Source: Syntrophomonas sp. (GTDB taxonomy: Bacteria; Bacillota; Syntrophomonadia; Syntrophomonadales; Syntrophomonadaceae). From it: DNA of 64,000 bases. This document shows positions 8,224 to 16,452 of this stretch, piece after piece. The translations under genes were made by a program, and so were the position numbers. The stretch spans positions 186,001 through 250,000 of the forward strand of contig JAENZE010000003.1 in the NCBI GenBank assembly GCA_016841425.1. Reading direction: 5' to 3'. The notes under the pieces were generated by a model. It was given only the letters and a program-made list of their open reading frames with translations. It had not been told where the DNA came from and made no database searches. How positions within the stretch are numbered: the stretch's first letter is position 1; each line of letters starts with the position of its first letter.

Positions 8224-9138
8224 ATGGCAGGAGTACTTGTATATAGCACAAAGCAGGGACTGGCTCTGGAGTTAATCAGCGCAGCCAGGAAAATCGATGA
8301 AACAGTTTGGGCTGTTAGCATAAATGATGACAACCTGGCTCAGGCTCTGGCAGCAGCAGGAGCCAGGGTTTTTAAAATAAGCAATCCAGACCTTACAGTA
8401 GCAGACACCGGAGCAGTTGCCGCAGCCATAAAACAGGTGCTGGATAAGGTGAATACAGACGTCGTACTGCTTTCGTCCGATCGTCGGGGGAAGGAGCTGG
8501 CTGGGCGCCTGGCACAGGTCATAGGAGCTGGATGTTTAACTGATGTTACAGCAATAAATGTAGAAGGCAGCAAAATTGAATGTCAGCGCAATGCTCTGGG
8601 TGGAGCAACCATAGCTACCCAGTACATAGAGGGTCCAAAAGTTATAGCTATCAGGCCTCGTGCTTATGAAGCTGCAGGAGCAGGAAATGGCAGCGTTGAA
8701 GAACTGGCAGTAGAAATTAAAGGTGCGGCAATAAAGGTAATCGACTTCAAACCTAAAGCAGCTGACACTGTAAATATTGAAGCAGCAGAGATACTGGTAG
8801 CTGTAGGGCAGGGACTGAGTGACGAAGCTAAACTGACAGATATACAGGACCTGGCGGCCAGACTGGGAGGGGAAGTAGCCTGTTCCAAACCACTGGCTAC
8901 TGATAAGAAATGGCTATCTGAAGAAAGAATTATTGGATTATCGGGCAAAAAATGCAAACCACAACTGGCCCTGTTATTAGGTATCTCCGGGCAAGTACAG
9001 TTCACAGTAGGTATACGGGATGCCCGGGTGATAGCAGCGATAAATACCGACGAAAATGCAGCTATTAACTATATGGCTGATTATATTATGCAGGCAGACC
9101 TGCATGACGTCATAAAAGAACTAAACGAAAAACTCTAA
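8224..9138 (+). CDS. etfA: Electron transfer flavoprotein alpha subunit (first copy, atypical FAD site)
   Basis: A 304-residue EtfA/FixB protein with the usual N-terminal domain and C-terminal FAD domain. Three flavin-contact positions depart from the family and from the paralogue at 62969. The conserved Arg of SRxxV is Lys222 (ACSKPLA). The His of QHLxG next to the isoalloxazine is Phe260 (GQVQFTVG). The usual APIFxxADYGxxxDL segment reads AAINYMADYIMQADL (279-293). These changes should shift the FAD redox potential and semiquinone stability. The protein is full length, so it is not a pseudogene. It ends the first acyl-CoA dehydrogenase operon. Confidence 0.92.
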   Translation: MAGVLVYSTKQGLALELISAARKIDETVWAVSINDDNLAQALAAAGARVFKISNPDLTVADTGAVAAAIKQVLDKVNTDVVLLSSDRRGKELAGRLAQVIGAGCLTDVTAINVEGSKIECQRNALGGATIATQYIEGPKVIAIRPRAYEAAGAGNGSVEELAVEIKGAAIKVIDFKPKAADTVNIEAAEILVAVGQGLSDEAKLTDIQDLAARLGGEVACSKPLATDKKWLSEERIIGLSGKKCKPQLALLLGISGQVQFTVGIRDARVIAAINTDENAAINYMADYIMQADLHDVIKELNEKL

Positions 9139-9243
9139 AAGATGACAGGGGACGAATCCGATTTGTTATGATAAAGCAGCAGGGGCTAGAACCTAATTTA
9201 TCTGCCTTATTTTTATGGTTTTGATTAATTTGCTTAGTAAAAA

Positions 9244-9288
9244 AGAGGCTGTACCTTAAAATCCTTTTTGGGATTTGGGACAGCCTCT
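9244..9288 (-). terminator. Terminator hairpin between convergent genes
   Basis: AGAGGCTGT (9244-9252) pairs with ACAGCCTCT (9280-9288), with inner pairing of AAATCC with GGATTT. The run of A before 9244 reads as a T-run on the minus strand, so it chiefly ends the SMP-30-like gene. A fragment GACAGGGGACGAATCC at about 9145 resembles a decayed half of the REP-like repeat. Confidence 0.65.
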
Positions 9289-9316
9289 CTAATTATGCCC
9301 AGAAGACACTTCTCGA

Positions 9317-10147
9317 TTAAAACCCGGGAATAGGAAGTTTCAAACCGTATAACCCGGTTCTGGCAGTAATAATAAGGGTTTTACCGTCTTCGCCAGCAAA
9401 AGCACAGTTGGCCGGGTGTTGTTCAAGGCTTATAGTCCCCAGGGAGGCTCCTTCCCTTGATACAACTTTTATTCCCTCGCTGCTGGCAATATAGATATTC
9501 CCAGCCAGATCTACCGCCATACCATCTGGATAAGACGCCCTGGCCAATAGTTGTGGATTATTGATAGACCCATTTGGCGCCACATTAAAGGCAATAATCT
9601 TGTGGGCGAAGGTCAAGGCCAGGTATAAGGTTTTTTCATCGGGAGAAAGGGCGACTCCATTGGGATATTGCTGAAATTGTTCCTCTAAGAATATATTTCC
9701 ACCTGGGTCCAGGCGAAATAATCCCATAAAATCCATTTCCGGTTTACGGCTTCCCAGCCCGAAGGGTGGGTCTGTAAAGTAGATGGTACCATCTGAGCGT
9801 ACTGCTAAGTCATTTGGAGAATGCAGCCGCTGATTCATATAGCTGCTGACAATAGTTTGGATAGAACCATCTTTTTGTAGGCGGGTAACACTCCTGCTTC
9901 CATGCTCCGCTGCCAGCAAACAGCCATTAATATCGAACGCCAGGCCATTAGCATTATTACTGGGCTGGCGAAATATATCTATTTTGTCAGGAATAATAAG
10001 TTTGTATATGGTGTCACCTGCGATATCAGAAAAAAGCAGGTAGTTCTCATGTCGGTTCCAAACCGGTCCTTCAGTAAAAAGAAAGCCATCAGCAATTAGA
10101 GCCGGCTTTGCTATTTTGTTAACATCAAGGGGGGGCCAATTTTCCAT
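9317..10147 (-). CDS. SMP-30/gluconolactonase-like beta-propeller protein
   Basis: A 276-residue protein with repeated six-bladed-propeller motifs: ADGFLFTEGPVWN, NDLAVRSDGTIYFTDPPFG, YPNGVALSPDEKTLYLA and YPDGMAVDLAGNIYIASSEG. These fit the SMP-30/LRE family of calcium-dependent lactonases. The EGP, NDL and DG elements that usually hold the metal ion are present. It is transcribed against the etf operon and shares the terminator region with it. The substrate is unknown; a sugar lactone is usual for the family. Confidence 0.82.
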   Translation of the reverse strand: MENWPPLDVNKIAKPALIADGFLFTEGPVWNRHENYLLFSDIAGDTIYKLIIPDKIDIFRQPSNNANGLAFDINGCLLAAEHGSRSVTRLQKDGSIQTIVSSYMNQRLHSPNDLAVRSDGTIYFTDPPFGLGSRKPEMDFMGLFRLDPGGNIFLEEQFQQYPNGVALSPDEKTLYLALTFAHKIIAFNVAPNGSINNPQLLARASYPDGMAVDLAGNIYIASSEGIKVVSREGASLGTISLEQHPANCAFAGEDGKTLIITARTGLYGLKLPIPGF

Positions 10148-10529
10148 CTAATAATCACGTCCCATTACCATGTAATATATTCAGTACTCACTCACAACGG
10201 CTGCAAATCAAATCAAATTATATTATATTTCAGCCCGTAACGGTAATTCAAGCATTTAATGCAACCTTTTGAGGTTACTTCAAACTAATCTCGTTTTGAA
10301 TTTGAATTACTTTAAAAAATGCTGCGACATGGGTTATAATTTGCTAAATGCATTTAGTTGTCTATAATGTATTAATACTAACTATGAATATATTAAGTTG
10401 TTATGCTTTTGAAAAATCAAGAGCCCCTTAACGAGTACTGTTATACGTGATATACAGTGTTCAGGTGGTGGCGGACATATCCAAGAGCAGCCTAAAAACT
10501 AAAGGAATGGTCGGGAAGGTTGTGTATTA
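10148..10529. promoter_or_regulatory. Divergent intergenic region
   Basis: This is 382 bp of AT-rich DNA between a minus-strand and a plus-strand gene. A plus-strand promoter is possible, with TTTGCT at 10340-10345, a 17-base spacer and a consensus TATAAT at 10363-10368; the -35 box is weak. I see no strong hairpin, repeat or small coding frame. Confidence 0.35.
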
Positions 10530-10964
10530 GTGCTTATAGCCCTGGGAATCATGGCGGGTGTGATCTTTTTAATATATGGGATTTATTTTTCTTTAATTTT
10601 AAGGGGAAAACCCCAGGTTTTGGAACTAGATATACTAGAGGCATTTGTGTTCTGGCTGCAAGAAGATAAGGGGTCGGCCCGGATTAGATTGTTGGCCATG
10701 TTGGCCGCGTCTCTAATATTAGAAGTGGTATATTTAGTTCTGGCCTTTCTGCTCCTGCATAATCCGGTAATGACAATTTTGACTCTTATTCTGGCGGGGG
10801 AAGAGCTGCTGCACATAGTGGTGTTCTTTAATTCTTCCTATAAATATTTGCGGGGACATATAGGAGCAGAGAGAATTATTAACTGGATTATCGAAAGGGT
10901 TAGTGCTGCATTTTTCTTTACTCACGCCTTTTTGGTTCTGGTAACTATTTTATTTTACACTTAA
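10530..10964 (+). CDS. Hypothetical integral membrane protein
   Basis: A 144-residue protein starting with GTG, with GGGAAGG ten bases upstream. Hydrophobic segments lie at about residues 2-24, 54-72, 78-95 and 122-143, giving about four membrane passes. I recognise no domain. Its stop codon TAA shares a base with an ATG in the next frame, and the DUF815 ATPase begins immediately after, so the two proteins probably work together at the membrane. Confidence 0.7.
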   Translation: MLIALGIMAGVIFLIYGIYFSLILRGKPQVLELDILEAFVFWLQEDKGSARIRLLAMLAASLILEVVYLVLAFLLLHNPVMTILTLILAGEELLHIVVFFNSSYKYLRGHIGAERIINWIIERVSAAFFFTHAFLVLVTILFYT

Positions 10965-10987
10965 TGAAGCACTGGAGGAGAACAGGT

Positions 10988-12232
10988 TTGTTAAACAAAT
11001 ATCGCGGTGCGCTGGCTGGCTTATGTATCTATAGAGAAATTCTGAATGATCCGTTGATAAAAGCTCTGGTATACGTTCTGGAGCAGGGAACAAATGAAGC
11101 TGGCAATATAGAAGTTATGGATGCCTATTGCGAATTTCTAAACCGGGTATTTAAAACCGGAACATCGTATCAACAGCATTTATTGGAATTAATGCTGTAT
11201 GATGATAATCCTTTCACTCGGGCAGCGGAGAAACAAAGAATTGAAGATCTGGACCCGATGCTGGCGGCAGCTGCTAAATATGATCTTAATTACCTGCAGG
11301 TATTATATCGAATAGATTTTAATAACCTGGAAAAACTGCTGGGAATATCCGGGCCAGCAATAATCATGATGCCGGATAATTTACCCGCCGATAGTATACC
11401 AGCCCGGTTTGACAAGTCTTTGGACTGGCCTGGTGAATTGAAATATCTGGCCGAATATCATAGCAGTCATTCTCGGGGTAGTGCAGCAAAATTCCAAGCT
11501 CTAAGTTATAATAACCGGGAAGGGTTGGTGGGGATCAGAAACCCGGATCTTCCTTATATGGAAGATCTGATAGGCTGCGGCAGACAGAAAGAACAATTGT
11601 GCCATAATACCGAGATATTTCTACAAGGTTACTCGGCCAACAATATTTTACTCTACGGTCCCCGGGGGACAGGAAAATCCAGTATGATCAAATCACTGCT
11701 CAATCAATATGAAAAGCAGAATCTGCGCATGGTTCAAATTAACCGAGACCAGCTAAACGGCCTGCCTGAGCTAATGGATATCCTGGCCGATTATAGCTTG
11801 AAATTCATAATATTTATAGACGACTTATCTTTTGAGGAGTATGAAACAGAGTATAAAGGGCTAAAGGCGGTTTTAGAGGGGAGTCTGGTTCGGCAAAATC
11901 CCAATGTGTTGATATATGCCACCTCCAACCGAAGACACCTGGTAAAGGAGTTTTTTAGCGATAGGGGGAAGGTAGGGGAAGAAGTTCATGGTATGGATAC
12001 CCTGCAGGAAAAATTATCGCTGGCTGACCGTTTTGGTCTGTGTATCAGTTTTGAGACTCCAGATAAAAAGACCTATCTGCAGATGGTTGAGTATATGGCC
12101 CAAAAGCACCAAATTAATATGGACCCCGAACTGCTGCACAGCAGGGCCCTGGAGTGGGAAAGGAATCGACATGGCCCTTCCGGGCGTACCGCCCGACAAT
12201 TCATCGATTCTCTGGGCCAAGGGAGACCGTGA
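10988..12232 (+). CDS. DUF815 family AAA+ ATPase
   Basis: An ATPase of about 414 residues. TTG 10988 is preferred because GGAGGAG (10974-10980) lies 7 bases before it; the ATG at 10964, overlapping the upstream stop, has no ribosome site but would give 422 residues. A Walker A motif GPRGTGKSS lies near residue 225, a Walker B-like FIIFIDDLSFE follows about 50 residues later, and IYATSNRRHLV resembles sensor 1. This matches DUF815 (COG2607), predicted AAA+ ATPases of unknown role. The N-terminal 200 residues are helical and probably bind the partner or substrate. Confidence 0.82.
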   Translation: MLNKYRGALAGLCIYREILNDPLIKALVYVLEQGTNEAGNIEVMDAYCEFLNRVFKTGTSYQQHLLELMLYDDNPFTRAAEKQRIEDLDPMLAAAAKYDLNYLQVLYRIDFNNLEKLLGISGPAIIMMPDNLPADSIPARFDKSLDWPGELKYLAEYHSSHSRGSAAKFQALSYNNREGLVGIRNPDLPYMEDLIGCGRQKEQLCHNTEIFLQGYSANNILLYGPRGTGKSSMIKSLLNQYEKQNLRMVQINRDQLNGLPELMDILADYSLKFIIFIDDLSFEEYETEYKGLKAVLEGSLVRQNPNVLIYATSNRRHLVKEFFSDRGKVGEEVHGMDTLQEKLSLADRFGLCISFETPDKKTYLQMVEYMAQKHQINMDPELLHSRALEWERNRHGPSGRTARQFIDSLGQGRP

Positions 12233-12241
12233 TGCAGCTGA

Positions 12242-12706
12242 TTATTCCAGGCTTCGGGAAAGAAACAAAGGAATAAAGTCTTCTTTCACTTTGATCCCCA
12301 GGACGCCGTAGCTAGCCTGAAAATTTTCAGTTTTAACCTTTTGACCTCCCTGAATATCTTGTGCAGGAATATCCATAATGCGTAAATTAGAATCGTACAG
12401 ACGGATGACTACGTTTTCTTGTTCTGCTTTTAACCCGAATTTTTCCATGGTACTATCCCAGGTATCGCTGCTTATATGCCAGTATAATTGGACATGTTCT
12501 TTATCAGCCTGCAGTCGCAGAACATCTTGTTCAGGTATCTGCTGGGGGTCCAGGAATTTGAATAACTCCTGGGCAGTTTCGAACTGCATGTTGTTACTGG
12601 ACTCAGGTTCATCATTAACAGGCCGTTTTTCAAGACTGGCTAATATCCAGTAGACCAATATTACCAGGACCAGGGTAACGATAGAAATAAAAAGCAGGGG
12701 AGTCAT
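12242..12706 (-). CDS. Membrane-anchored DUF4912-like protein
   Basis: A 154-residue protein with one N-terminal membrane helix (about residues 4-23) and a soluble remainder. The segment VQLYWHISSDTW followed by VVIRLYD, and later SYGVLGIKV, resembles DUF4912, a small beta-rich domain of unknown function. It converges on the DUF815 gene with only a 9-base gap. The assignment is moderate; it may be simply a hypothetical membrane protein. Confidence 0.6.
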   Translation of the reverse strand: MTPLLFISIVTLVLVILVYWILASLEKRPVNDEPESSNNMQFETAQELFKFLDPQQIPEQDVLRLQADKEHVQLYWHISSDTWDSTMEKFGLKAEQENVVIRLYDSNLRIMDIPAQDIQGGQKVKTENFQASYGVLGIKVKEDFIPLFLSRSLE

Positions 12707-12900
12707 TGTTTCACCACCAATTGATATTATTTTTTTGCTTATTATTCCCTTTATATGCGGCTATTATAAAGCAGGGAACCAGGGTGGCCGAATAAGCGAA
12801 AAACATTTTTCTTAAACAATGGGGATCTTCTACTTGATAACGTTAACTATTTTTTATTGTGGACAAACGGTTGGTTACATATTTCTTGCTTAATAAAATT

Positions 12901-12930
12901 TTGCGGTAAATAGAGTAAGCGAGTTATAAT
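12901..12930 (+). promoter_or_regulatory. Candidate promoter of the CPBP protease gene
   Basis: TTGCGG (12901-12906), an 18-base spacer and consensus TATAAT (12925-12930) lie just before the CPBP gene. The rest of the 250-bp gap upstream is AT-rich and holds nothing else I recognise. Confidence 0.5.
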
Positions 12931-12954
12931 AGTAAATTGTAAGGGGTGAAATTA

Positions 12955-13644
12955 TTGCTTAATGCTGCCCTAAGACCTAAATGGGGTTGGATAGATCTAA
13001 TAATAGTGTACATCGGGACACTATTATTAACCCTGCTCGGCACTAATTTGATTTCGCATTATATTGATGATTTGTTCACTTATTTTACGGCTGGTGCGGT
13101 AATACAGTTTTTTATAATTATAGGACTGGTTTTACTATTTACTGTGTATATAAATAAAGCCCGACTGGCTGAGCTGGGTTTTAGAAAAGCATCTGGCCGT
13201 GACCTTTTGATATACGGGCTGATAGGCGGTATTCTATTGATGGTCTTAATGATATTGATTGGCATACCAATATCAAGATTACAGCCTGATGTGCAGCCAC
13301 AAGTTTTTGAGCAGATGTTGCGTTCAGCGGGGGAAGATTGGCAGTTCTTGGTTTTGCTGTTTCTGGGTGCGGTTACGGCTCCTGTATCGGAAGAATTATT
13401 TTACCGGGGCATGCTTTATCCAGTCTTTCGAGGTTATCTGGGGTCCGGGTGGGGGGCGGTAGTTGCCGGTCTGATTTTTGGTCTTGCTCACTGGGATTTA
13501 TGGAGAACGATTCCCCTGGCTATAGGGGGAGCAGTGCTCTGTTATATGTACGAGAAGACCGGTAATATATGGGTAACTATGCTGGCACATGGTACCTGGA
13601 ATGGATTGATGTCCTTGATGGTCTATTTTAGTATTTTGATTTGA
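12955..13644 (+). CDS. CPBP family intramembrane protease
   Basis: A protein of about 229 residues with several membrane helices. TTG 12955 is preferred, because AAGGGGTG lies about six bases upstream; GTG 12946 overlaps that site. All three CPBP (CAAX protease/bacteriocin-processing) motifs are intact: EELFYRG (EExxxR), FGLAHWD (FxxxH) and HGTWNG (HxxxN). These residues form the metal-dependent active site in the membrane. Such proteins cleave prenylated or peptide substrates or confer bacteriocin immunity; no substrate gene is adjacent. It stands alone between terminator-free gaps. Confidence 0.85.
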   Translation: MLNAALRPKWGWIDLIIVYIGTLLLTLLGTNLISHYIDDLFTYFTAGAVIQFFIIIGLVLLFTVYINKARLAELGFRKASGRDLLIYGLIGGILLMVLMILIGIPISRLQPDVQPQVFEQMLRSAGEDWQFLVLLFLGAVTAPVSEELFYRGMLYPVFRGYLGSGWGAVVAGLIFGLAHWDLWRTIPLAIGGAVLCYMYEKTGNIWVTMLAHGTWNGLMSLMVYFSILI

Positions 13645-13710
13645 CATTATTTTGCTGACCCAAAAGGCTTAATATAATAAATCGATTTACCAGAGAGAGG
13701 AGTAAAGGTT

Positions 13711-14022
13711 ATGCCTATTTACGATTACGAGTGCGAGAATTGTGGGCGTTTTGAAAAAATGCAGAAAATCAGCGAAGATGCTATCAACGAGTGCCCCAAG
13801 TGTGGAGGACTGGTTCACAGGTTGATCAGTAAAAATGTGGGGATAGTTTTTAAAGGTGGCGGATTCTACAAGACTGATAGTGAGAATAAAATAAAGGATA
13901 AAGCCCGGGCGATTAATCAGGAAAGACAGAAGGATAACCAGGCTTTATTGGATAAAGATGTAAAAGGCTATGTTAAACAGGCGGAGAGTACTACTCAAAA
14001 AATACAGGAAGCTTCGTCATAA
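13711..14022 (+). CDS. FmdB family zinc-ribbon protein
   Basis: A 103-residue protein starting MPIYDYECENCGRFEKMQ. Two CxxC pairs (Cys9/Cys12 and a CPKCGG pair near residue 30) form the FmdB regulatory-protein zinc ribbon. The C-terminal 50 residues are charged and helical. GAGAGGAG precedes the ATG. FmdB was named from a formamidase locus, but these proteins are widespread and have no settled function. Confidence 0.88.
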   Translation: MPIYDYECENCGRFEKMQKISEDAINECPKCGGLVHRLISKNVGIVFKGGGFYKTDSENKIKDKARAINQERQKDNQALLDKDVKGYVKQAESTTQKIQEASS

Positions 14023-14076
14023 ATGGATTATTAAATGGATAGATCCTGATCCGGGTGCTTATGGGGAGGTAAGCTA

Positions 14077-14784
14077 TTGATCAGAGCAATCACGTTTGAT
14101 TTTTGGAATACCCTTTACAAAGGTCCGGTTGATCGTAGGATATTCGAACTGAGGATGAATGCTGTGACCGAGCTGCTGCAACAGGCAGGTTATGACCTCA
14201 GCTCTGAAGTTGTGGGGATGGCTTTTAAAGCAGCCTGGCAAAAAGCAGATCGTATCCAGCGAGAACATTGCTTTGATCCTTCTCCGAGGGGTCAGATAGA
14301 ATTTGCTCTTCAGGATATGCAGCTGCAAGTCGATGACTATATTAAGAATCAGTTGTACCAGGCGTACACCAGCAAGCTGTTAGAAATACCACCGGATATG
14401 AATGATGGAGTAGCTGAGACTCTACCCCTATTGGCAGAAAAATACCGGCTGGCAGTAATATGCAACACAGGCGTTACACCCGGGGTAACCCTTCGTCAAC
14501 TTATGAAGAAGGATAAGATATTTGATTACTTTCAGTTTCTAGTTTTTTCCGATGAAGTGGCCTGGGCTAAACCAAATAAAGCCATATTCAAGTACACCCT
14601 GGAAAACATTCAAATCACCAGCCAGCAGGCAGCCCACATTGGTGACAATGAGCATACTGATGTAGCAGGTGCAAAAGCGGCCGGCATGACCGCAATATGG
14701 CTGGCACCAGGTAAAACCTATTTGGTACCGGAAGCAGATTATCATATTCAAAGCGTTAGAGAGTTATTAAATATTTTTGATTGA
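14077..14784 (+). CDS. HAD superfamily hydrolase
   Basis: A 235-residue protein with TTG start; GGGGAGG stands 7 bases before it. Motif I is altered: the nucleophile strand reads ITFDFWNTLY, with Asp at position 6 and Trp-Asn where DxDGT is usual. Later come VICNTG (motif II), a Lys in AKPNKAIF (motif III) and HIGDNEHTDVAGAKAAG (motif IV). The FDFWNTL form is common in a HAD subgroup with the expected second Asp missing, so its activity may be modified. It overlaps or abuts the ComFB gene. Confidence 0.85.
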   Translation: MIRAITFDFWNTLYKGPVDRRIFELRMNAVTELLQQAGYDLSSEVVGMAFKAAWQKADRIQREHCFDPSPRGQIEFALQDMQLQVDDYIKNQLYQAYTSKLLEIPPDMNDGVAETLPLLAEKYRLAVICNTGVTPGVTLRQLMKKDKIFDYFQFLVFSDEVAWAKPNKAIFKYTLENIQITSQQAAHIGDNEHTDVAGAKAAGMTAIWLAPGKTYLVPEADYHIQSVRELLNIFD

Positions 14785-14798
14785 GTGGTGAATACAGC

Positions 14799-15074
14799 AT
14801 GGAATACAAAATATCTAACATTGCCGAGCAGCTGGTCTGGCAGGAAATCGATAATGTTCTAGAGCAAAAATCGAATGCCTGTAGATGCGACAAGTGTCGG
14901 GCAGATATTGCTGCTTACGCTCTTAACAAGGTAAAACCTCAATATGTAGTGAGCCGAAAGGGAGAAGTGTTCGCTAGAACTCAGAGCCTGCAAAATTCAT
15001 TTCGGGTGGGGCTTCTGGTAGCCATAACCGAAGCGGTAGAAATAGTAACTGCTTATCCACGCCATGAGTCATGA
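14799..15074 (+). CDS. ComFB family protein
   Basis: A 91-residue protein whose CRCDKCRADIAAYALN segment is the signature of the late-competence ComFB family. ATG 14799 is chosen over TTG 14781 because only the former has a purine-rich site (GGTG) upstream. Conserved Cys in CxCxxC suggest metal binding. In some bacteria ComFB proteins bind cyclic nucleotides and influence DNA uptake or motility; the role in Clostridia is not established. The gene is packed between the HAD gene and rnhA. Confidence 0.8.
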   Translation: MEYKISNIAEQLVWQEIDNVLEQKSNACRCDKCRADIAAYALNKVKPQYVVSRKGEVFARTQSLQNSFRVGLLVAITEAVEIVTAYPRHES

Positions 15075-15088
15075 ATAGGAGTAAGGGA

Positions 15089-15535
15089 ATGAAAGAAATC
15101 GAGATCTACACGGATGGCGCATGCTCTGGTAATCCTGGTCCAGGGGGTTGGGGAGCAGTTCTCTTTCACCAGGATAAGATAAAAGAGATATCAGGAGGAG
15201 AACCAGATACCACCAACCAGCGCATGGAGCTCAAAGCAGTTGTGGAAGCACTAAAAGCTTTAAAGGTTAAGGGATGGGAGGTGACTGTCTATTCTGACAG
15301 CGCCTATTTTGTAAATGCAGTACAGCAGGACTGGTTAGGCAGGTGGCAGCTGAATGGCTGGAAAAACAGCCGGAAAGAGCCGGTGGCCAATCAGGACCTG
15401 TGGCTGGAGCTCATCCGGATGATGAAATTAAACCACGTCCAGGTGGTGAAGGTAAAAGGCCATTCCGGAAACAAGTGGAATGAACGCTGTGACGTACTGG
15501 CTCGTAAAGCGATCCAGAATCCGTCTGGAGATTAA
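15089..15535 (+). CDS. rnhA: Ribonuclease HI
   Basis: A 148-residue RNase HI, which cleaves the RNA strand of RNA-DNA hybrids. The Asp-Glu-Asp-Asp active site is complete: D in YTDGACSGNPGPGGWG near the N-terminus, E in RMELKAV, D in YSDSAY and D in ERCDVLARKA. ATG 15089 follows AGGAGTAAGG; an upstream ATG at 15071 overlaps the previous stop codon and lacks a site. Length is normal for the bacterial single-domain enzyme. Confidence 0.93.
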   Translation: MKEIEIYTDGACSGNPGPGGWGAVLFHQDKIKEISGGEPDTTNQRMELKAVVEALKALKVKGWEVTVYSDSAYFVNAVQQDWLGRWQLNGWKNSRKEPVANQDLWLELIRMMKLNHVQVVKVKGHSGNKWNERCDVLARKAIQNPSGD

Positions 15536-15564
15536 AACCGGAAGATAAAGGAAGTCTTAAGAGA

Positions 15565-16242
15565 ATGTCTAAAGTTGAAGTTTACTATCGAGATAGTGAG
15601 CCGGAACCAGGAGTCAGTCTTAGAATAATAGACCATTCTGCTACCGTGGGAGATCTTTTGGAGGCATGGCAGCCCCTGTGTGATGATGAAACTCTATTCA
15701 AGTCCTTTGCAAAAGGAAATCATTCCATGTGCAGGGGATGTGCAATTAATTGCTGTAATACGGCCTATGTTATACCGGACATAATTTCTTTTAAGAAGAT
15801 GGCCAATGATTTACAGCTGAGCTATGATGAATTCTTAAGAGGTTATTTTCATAAAGAGAAATTGGCATTGGGCCTTCCCAGAATGAAACCGGATCCCTGC
15901 ATATTTTTACAGAATAATATCTGTACCATTTATCCACTGCGGTCTTTGATCTGCAGGTTTTATGTCTGTACACAATTGAGTGGCCCGGTGGAGCAATTTA
16001 TTTATTCCCTGACCTGGACCGGCATTACTGCTACCATTTTATTTGCAGAACAAAAGGGTCTGCTTAAAACTCAAGCAGGGCTTGGAATGAGTAGTTTGGA
16101 TATCCTGTTTAAAGGCTTGATAGAGGAATACCGCGATAACCCTAATGTACAACACTTTATCAATGCTGAAGAATATTCCGACATACCGCTTCTGCCATTT
16201 ATAGATAGTTATACTCAAGAACTGTTGACGCCCAAGCTTTGA
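15565..16242 (+). CDS. YkgJ family cysteine-cluster protein
   Basis: A 225-residue protein with CRGCAINCC in its first third and, further on, PDPCIFLQNNICTIYPLRSLICRFYVC. This pattern of Cys (CxxCxxxCC, then three spaced Cys in CxIYxxRPxxCR-like context) defines the YkgJ/UPF0153 zinc- or iron-chelating family. The function is unknown. It is the last gene before a terminator and is transcribed with rnhA. Confidence 0.82.
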   Translation: MSKVEVYYRDSEPEPGVSLRIIDHSATVGDLLEAWQPLCDDETLFKSFAKGNHSMCRGCAINCCNTAYVIPDIISFKKMANDLQLSYDEFLRGYFHKEKLALGLPRMKPDPCIFLQNNICTIYPLRSLICRFYVCTQLSGPVEQFIYSLTWTGITATILFAEQKGLLKTQAGLGMSSLDILFKGLIEEYRDNPNVQHFINAEEYSDIPLLPFIDSYTQELLTPKL

Positions 16243-16297
16243 GGTGAGGGTAAGAGTACAGTATTAATTCCAAGATTAGACGAAAATATGCCAAATT

Positions 16298-16319
16298 CTG
16301 CCTTCAGGGCAGTTTTTTA
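16298..16319 (+). terminator. Rho-independent terminator
   Basis: CTGCC (16298-16302) pairs with GGCAG (16308-16312), followed by a run of six T. It closes the HAD-comFB-rnhA-ykgJ group. Confidence 0.8.
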
Positions 16320-16340
16320 TTTTTATAGGAGGATTTAAGG

Positions 16341-16421
16341 TTGAAAAAAGGAATATATAATCTGTTATACTTTTTTGAACTGGAGGGAACGGGAAGAGAA
16401 AAATATCTCTGTTCAGACTAG
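16341..16421 (+). CDS. Possible 26-residue leader peptide
   Basis: TTG 16341 has a near-ideal ribosome site (AGGAGG, 16327-16332, spacing 8) and opens a frame of 26 codons ending at 16421, just before the transporter gene. The peptide contains LLYFFEL. A short, well-initiated frame directly upstream of a branched-chain amino-acid transporter could be a leader peptide, but no attenuator hairpin is visible. It may be chance. Confidence 0.3.
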   Translation: MKKGIYNLLYFFELEGTGREKYLCSD

Positions 16422-16452
16422 GAAAATAAGATTGATAAGGAGGAGAAAGGAT

